Shown: positions 7,208 through 9,542 of the stretch, piece by piece | Layout: each line of letters begins with the position of its first letter | Position numbering within the stretch: the first letter of the stretch is position 1 | From: Clostridiaceae bacterium | Lineage (GTDB): Bacteria; Bacillota; Clostridia; Oscillospirales; Acutalibacteraceae | Direction of reading: 5' to 3' | NCBI GenBank assembly: GCA_016281115.1 | Contig: JAEEHZ010000234.1 | Location: forward strand, 1-9,542 | DNA length: 9,542 bases | Notes under the pieces: generated by a model | Told to the model about the DNA's origin: nothing | The model's database searches: none | Seen by the model: only the letters and a program-made list of their open reading frames with translations | Program-made: the position numbers and the translations under genes

Positions 7208-7241
7208 AAAATCCCTCGAGCATATGCGAGAGGGATTTTTA
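7207..7241 (+). terminator. Intrinsic terminator of tRNA-Pro
   Basis: AAAATCCCTC (7207-7216) pairs with GAGGGATTTT (7230-7239), with a small inner loop containing CATATG and a terminal T-run. It starts at the CCA end of the tRNA, as expected for a monocistronic tRNA gene. Confidence 0.85.
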
Positions 7242-7245
7242 CTGT

Positions 7246-7273
7246 TTCACTATTCACTTTTCACTCTTAACTT
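7246..7273 (+). repeat. Tandem heptamers TTCACTN
   Basis: TTCACTA (7246-7252), TTCACTT (7253-7259) and TTCACTC (7260-7266) are three exact-register heptamers, followed by a decayed fourth unit TTAACTT (7267-7273). They lie between the tRNA-Pro terminator and the next gene. No clear promoter is visible in 7240-7315; TTCACT at 7260 with TGTATT at 7283 is a weak possibility. Confidence 0.6.
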
Positions 7274-7315
7274 ACATAGTATTGTATTTCTTTTTTATTC
7301 AGCCGGAGTATATAA

Positions 7316-7627
7316 ATGGAAAAAGAATTATATATTAAAATTAATAAACCTTCGCTTAAATACGCCTATTATTTGTACTTTGATGTTCAGCCGTATTTTG
7401 CAGACAGGTTATTTATTGAACACAAAATACGAGTATGGTTTGACCGTGAATGTTCAAAGAAGGATTCTCCTTATACCGCTGTATTTTGTCATATAAAAAA
7501 ACGTGATGTTCCTGTATTTTTAGCTGCACTTAAGGATTTGAAAAATCGAATGATACTTTGCGGATATCCAAATTATGAATCTGAAATCGGTGAGCTGATT
7601 ACCGAATTAGGATCAAACTTACAATAA
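7316..7627 (+). CDS. Hypothetical protein, 103 residues
   Basis: I do not recognise this protein. It is a small soluble protein with no signal peptide or membrane segment. The N-terminal half is rich in aromatic residues (YAYYLYFDVQPYF, residues 16-28), consistent with beta-strands. The C-terminal part (VPVFLAALKDLKNRM, then ESEIGELITELG) looks helical. That mixed fold could suit a small binding or immunity-type protein, but nothing shows it. ATG 7316 has GGAG at 7305-7308, 7 bases upstream, which supports real translation. It is isolated: tRNA-Pro and its terminator are upstream, and an unrelated lipoprotein gene converges on it 68 bases downstream. No hairpin terminator is evident in 7628-7695. 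Confidence 0.6.
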   Translation: MEKELYIKINKPSLKYAYYLYFDVQPYFADRLFIEHKIRVWFDRECSKKDSPYTAVFCHIKKRDVPVFLAALKDLKNRMILCGYPNYESEIGELITELGSNLQ

Positions 7628-7695
7628 ACACTAAAAAAATAATTATGATAGTAGTTGATTTCTCTGTTTCTTGTTTGTTTATTTAAAGTAATGAT

Positions 7696-8181
7696 TTACG
7701 TATCCAGTTCAAAATAATACAATATATCGTTGTCGATATCATACATTGCAAGTGAAAAATTATAGGAATATCTGCTTAGAAGCTGAGAATCATCATCTGG
7801 GTTTATTGCTTCGCTGTGCCTGTCAAAGAATTTATATACACCATGCTTTATAATTGGAAAATTTGTCTGTTTAGCAAAGTTAAAACAGTATTCTACTCCG
7901 TCTTTTTCGCCACCGTACATGACAAGTTCCAGATTTTCGGAAAGAGGCAATGGTTTCCAATCGCTGACCATATTTTGCGCTTTTTGTGAATCAGATGAAC
8001 AATCTAAAATCAAATGGTATGTACCGTCACCGTGAAATCCACCGTGAGTGTCTTTTTCACTTATTGTGCTGTATCCTGTTGTATCAAATCCCAAAATATC
8101 ATTTTTTTCATTAAATATGCCGCAAGAAGATAAAAAAAGGCAAAAAAACGAAACAGATAATAACAAAATCTTATTCTTCAT
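7696..8181 (-). CDS. Small lipoprotein, function unknown
   Basis: A 161-residue protein on the minus strand with a clear type II signal peptide: MKNK, a hydrophobic core at 5-16 and lipobox LSSC with Cys20 as the lipid-anchored residue. The mature part is about 140 residues, acidic and aromatic, with conspicuous THGGFHGDGTYH (45-56) and a C-terminus rich in Tyr and Asp (MYDIDNDILYYFELDT). I do not recognise a family. The ribosome binding site is strong (AGGAGGT, minus strand of 8186-8192) and fixes the ATG at 8179-8181. It faces the 103-residue gene convergently and lies downstream of tRNA-Ser on the same strand, separated by that tRNA's hairpin. A possible -10 (TATAAT, minus strand of 8239-8244) lacks a good -35, so its promoter is uncertain. 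Confidence 0.75.
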   Translation of the reverse strand: MKNKILLLSVSFFCLFLSSCGIFNEKNDILGFDTTGYSTISEKDTHGGFHGDGTYHLILDCSSDSQKAQNMVSDWKPLPLSENLELVMYGGEKDGVEYCFNFAKQTNFPIIKHGVYKFFDRHSEAINPDDDSQLLSRYSYNFSLAMYDIDNDILYYFELDT

Positions 8182-8265
8182 AATTACCTCCTATCAGAAA
8201 ATCAAAGAATAATACAGAGAATCTCTCCCTGAACTCTATTATAATTCATTATTATCAAAATTTTA

Positions 8266-8290
8266 GCCCCTCGGTAATCATCCGAGGGGC
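8266..8290 (-). terminator. Terminator-like hairpin after tRNA-Ser
   Basis: GCCCCTCGG (8266-8274) and CCGAGGGGC (8282-8290) form a perfect 9-bp G/C-rich stem with a 7-base loop, starting 5 bases past the tRNA end. On the minus strand it is followed by TAAAATTTT, an interrupted T-tract, so termination may be incomplete and some read-through into the lipoprotein gene is possible. Confidence 0.65.
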
Positions 8291-8295
8291 GTTTC

Positions 8296-8387
8296 TGGCG
8301 GAGATGGAGAGATTTGAACTCTCGCGTCGGCGTTACCGACCTACCGGTGTTCGAAGCCGGACCCTTCAGCCACTTGGGTACATCTCC
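8296..8387 (-). tRNA. tRNA-Ser, anticodon CGA
   Basis: A 92-base class II tRNA on the minus strand. Acceptor GGAGATG pairs with CATCTCC. The D-stem is CCC/GGG with an 11-base loop containing GTGG. The anticodon arm is CCGGC/ACCGG around TTCGAAC, giving T33 and anticodon CGA. The long variable arm has a GTCGG/CCGAC stem. T-stem GAGAG/CTCTC encloses TTCAAAT, then discriminator G and an encoded CCA. The long variable arm and discriminator G fit serine; CGA reads UCG. The pair closing the anticodon loop is C31-A39, a mismatch where many homologues have a Watson-Crick U-A. Confidence 0.92.
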
Positions 8388-8399
8388 AATTACCAAAGT

Positions 8400-8428
8400 A
8401 TTTTACAATAATATATTTTCATTGTCAA
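8400..8428 (-). promoter_or_regulatory. Promoter of tRNA-Ser
   Basis: Read on the minus strand, TTGACA (8428-8423) and TAAAAT (8405-8400) are separated by 17 bp. The transcript would start near 8393, about 6 bases before the mature tRNA. It is divergent from the phosphoesterase promoter at 8467. Confidence 0.82.
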
Positions 8429-8466
8429 GTTATTTGTTTGAAATGGTGTAATTTCGACTAAAAGGA

Positions 8467-8495
8467 TTGACTTTATAAAGAATTTAATGTATCAT
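8467..8495 (+). promoter_or_regulatory. Promoter of the secreted phosphoesterase homologue
   Basis: TTGACT at 8467-8472 and TATCAT at 8490-8495 have a 17-bp spacer. The transcript would start near 8502, leaving a leader of about 33 nt with AAAGGA at 8519-8524 before ATG 8535. Confidence 0.72.
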
Positions 8496-8534
8496 AATTG
8501 TATCTCTATTTTTAAATGAAAGGAAATGATAGAA

Positions 8535-9542
8535 ATGAGATTAACAAAAAAAATCCTCGCAGCGTTGCTTTCAATTCTTATGATAGCTTCTGTTTGCACA
8601 GTGGCTGCAAGCGCATCTGCTGAGAACACAAAAACTACCGATTACTCTCTCAAATTTGACGATGACGGTAAATTCAGACTTCTTCAAATTTCGGATATTG
8701 AGGGAAACGGCAAGATCAAAGCTTCCACATTAAGCCTTATATCACGCTCTGTTGAGAAATATAAGCCAAATCTTATTTTGCTTACAGGCGACAACACCTC
8801 TTCTACAACAGGCTCAAACGGATTTAAAGAGACTATGACAAGCCTTGTAGCTGCTTTTAAGGGTGTTCCTTTTGCAGCAACTTTCGGCATACTTGATACT
8901 TCTTCTACAAGAAGCATTACAAGACAGTCTCAGTATAACACCCTTGTATCGGACTACCATGCTATCGACTTTGATAATAACTTCTCTACAAAAGCACTTC
9001 CCGGTGCCGGTACAGGCTGCATACCGATTAAGACAAGCGACGGCAAAAGCGTAGCTTGGAACCTTGTTCTTTTTGATGCAGGCACACGCGATGACGACGG
9101 CGGTTACGGAAAAGCTGGCTATAACGCAGAAAAGCCTTACAACAACGAAGAAGGTTACAGAACAGTTGTTGAGTGGTTCAAGAACATGAACACCTCTATG
9201 CGTTCATACACGGCAGACGGCAGCTTTGCTCCCACACTTGCTTTCCAGCACACAGCACTGCACGAGTTTTATAACACAGGTCTGCTTTCTTCATGTAACC
9301 AGACCGAGCTGGGCGCTCTTATGGCAGCCGAAGGCACAGGCTACACAGGTTATTATAAAATTAACCGTGACAACAAAACAGTAGCAGGCGAATATGTTGA
9401 GCCTGCAACCTGCTCCGGTACAAGCACACTTGAGCTCTACACAGCTCTTGCAAAAGACGGAAACGTAAAGGGTATATTCTACGGCAACCAACACAAAAAC
9501 ACTTTTATGGGTGAAACCTCATACGTAGATGAACTGAACAAT
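8535..9542 (+). CDS. Secreted calcineurin-like phosphoesterase homologue with altered active site (3' end outside window)
   Basis: The frame is open from ATG 8535 to the last base: 336 codons, no stop. A signal peptide is clear: RLTKK, hydrophobic core 7-25, likely cleavage after ASASA (25-29). The mature part aligns by pattern with bacterial metallophosphoesterases: LQISDIEG (50-57), LLTGDNT (82-88), FGILD (117-121), FQHTALHEF (237-245), NQTELGALM and GIFYGNQHKN (313-322). Active enzymes normally have DxH, GDN, GNHD, a His and GHDH. Here DxH is DIE, GNHD is GILD and GHDH is GNQH, so several metal ligands are missing while Asp54, Asp86, Asn87, His239 and His320 remain. It may be inactive or have a changed role. 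By hand count Asn uses AAC about 20 times and AAT 3, suggesting strong expression. ATG 8526 is in frame but only a base or two from the AAAGGA site; 8535 has 10-base spacing. Confidence 0.85.
   Translation, partial: MRLTKKILAALLSILMIASVCTVAASASAENTKTTDYSLKFDDDGKFRLLQISDIEGNGKIKASTLSLISRSVEKYKPNLILLTGDNTSSTTGSNGFKETMTSLVAAFKGVPFAATFGILDTSSTRSITRQSQYNTLVSDYHAIDFDNNFSTKALPGAGTGCIPIKTSDGKSVAWNLVLFDAGTRDDDGGYGKAGYNAEKPYNNEEGYRTVVEWFKNMNTSMRSYTADGSFAPTLAFQHTALHEFYNTGLLSSCNQTELGALMAAEGTGYTGYYKINRDNKTVAGEYVEPATCSGTSTLELYTALAKDGNVKGIFYGNQHKNTFMGETSYVDELNN

Noticed and set aside
7084..7496. Two overlapping plus-strand reading frames across the tRNA-Pro region
   Set aside because: Both run through the tRNA and its terminator, so they are translations of structural RNA sequence and not genes.
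8296..8387. Reading the minus-strand tRNA as Arg with anticodon TCG
   Set aside because: That register breaks the anticodon stem pairing. The long variable arm and discriminator G are serine features, and the CCGGC/ACCGG register gives CGA.
7131..8387. Integrated element with attachment sites at the tRNA genes
   Set aside because: No integrase or transposase gene and no duplicated tRNA 3' end could be found by eye in the interval.
8202..8396. Minus-strand reading frame of 64 codons
   Set aside because: It is a translation of the tRNA-Ser gene and its terminator.
1..9542. CRISPR array or defence gene cluster
   Set aside because: No regularly spaced long direct repeats and no recognisable nuclease, helicase or toxin-antitoxin genes are present.

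Overview
The window reads as chromosomal core DNA of a low-to-moderate GC Firmicute, most likely a gut-type clostridium of the Oscillospirales (Ruminococcus / Eubacterium siraeum-like). This rests on the gene families (DegV, 4Fe-4S family 4 uracil-DNA glycosylase, RibU-like ECF S component, adenine deaminase, lipobox lipoproteins), strong GGAGG-type ribosome binding sites, near-consensus sigma-A promoters with 17-bp spacers, and encoded CCA ends on both tRNAs. The genus is a guess.

Layout. (1) 1-434: 3' part of a DegV/FakB-like fatty-acid-binding protein, closed by an intrinsic terminator at 475-516. (2) 528-3866: a promoter and a tightly packed three-gene unit: family 4 uracil-DNA glycosylase, a polytopic GT-C/GT39-like glycosyltransferase and a patatin-like phospholipase, with 20-bp gaps. 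(3) 3889-4628: a perfect-consensus promoter driving a RibU-like ECF substrate-binding subunit. (4) 4629-4746: a 118-bp leader with two overlapping inverted repeats, a T-tract and an extended -10 promoter. (5) 4747-7040: adenine deaminase (TTG start) followed after 17 bp by a repeat-rich lipoprotein. (6) 7084-7241: promoter, tRNA-Pro(GGG) and terminator. (7) 7246-8181: a small region with heptamer repeats, an unrecognised 103-aa protein (+) and an unrecognised lipoprotein (-). (8) 8266-8428, minus strand: tRNA-Ser(CGA) with its own promoter and terminator-like hairpin. (9) 8467 to the end: promoter and the first 336 codons of a secreted calcineurin-like phosphoesterase homologue whose metal-binding motifs are largely altered.

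How the genes relate. Most of the window is housekeeping: DNA repair, purine salvage, vitamin uptake and envelope lipid/glycan work. Two independent transcription units (ribU-like, ade) each carry a recognisable promoter. The parts that are not routine are the altered phosphoesterase at the right edge, the nested hairpin/promoter leader of adenine deaminase, and the small unrecognised gene pair between the two tRNA genes. I see no CRISPR array, integrase, transposase or complete mobile element, and no evident new multi-gene defence or biosynthetic system.
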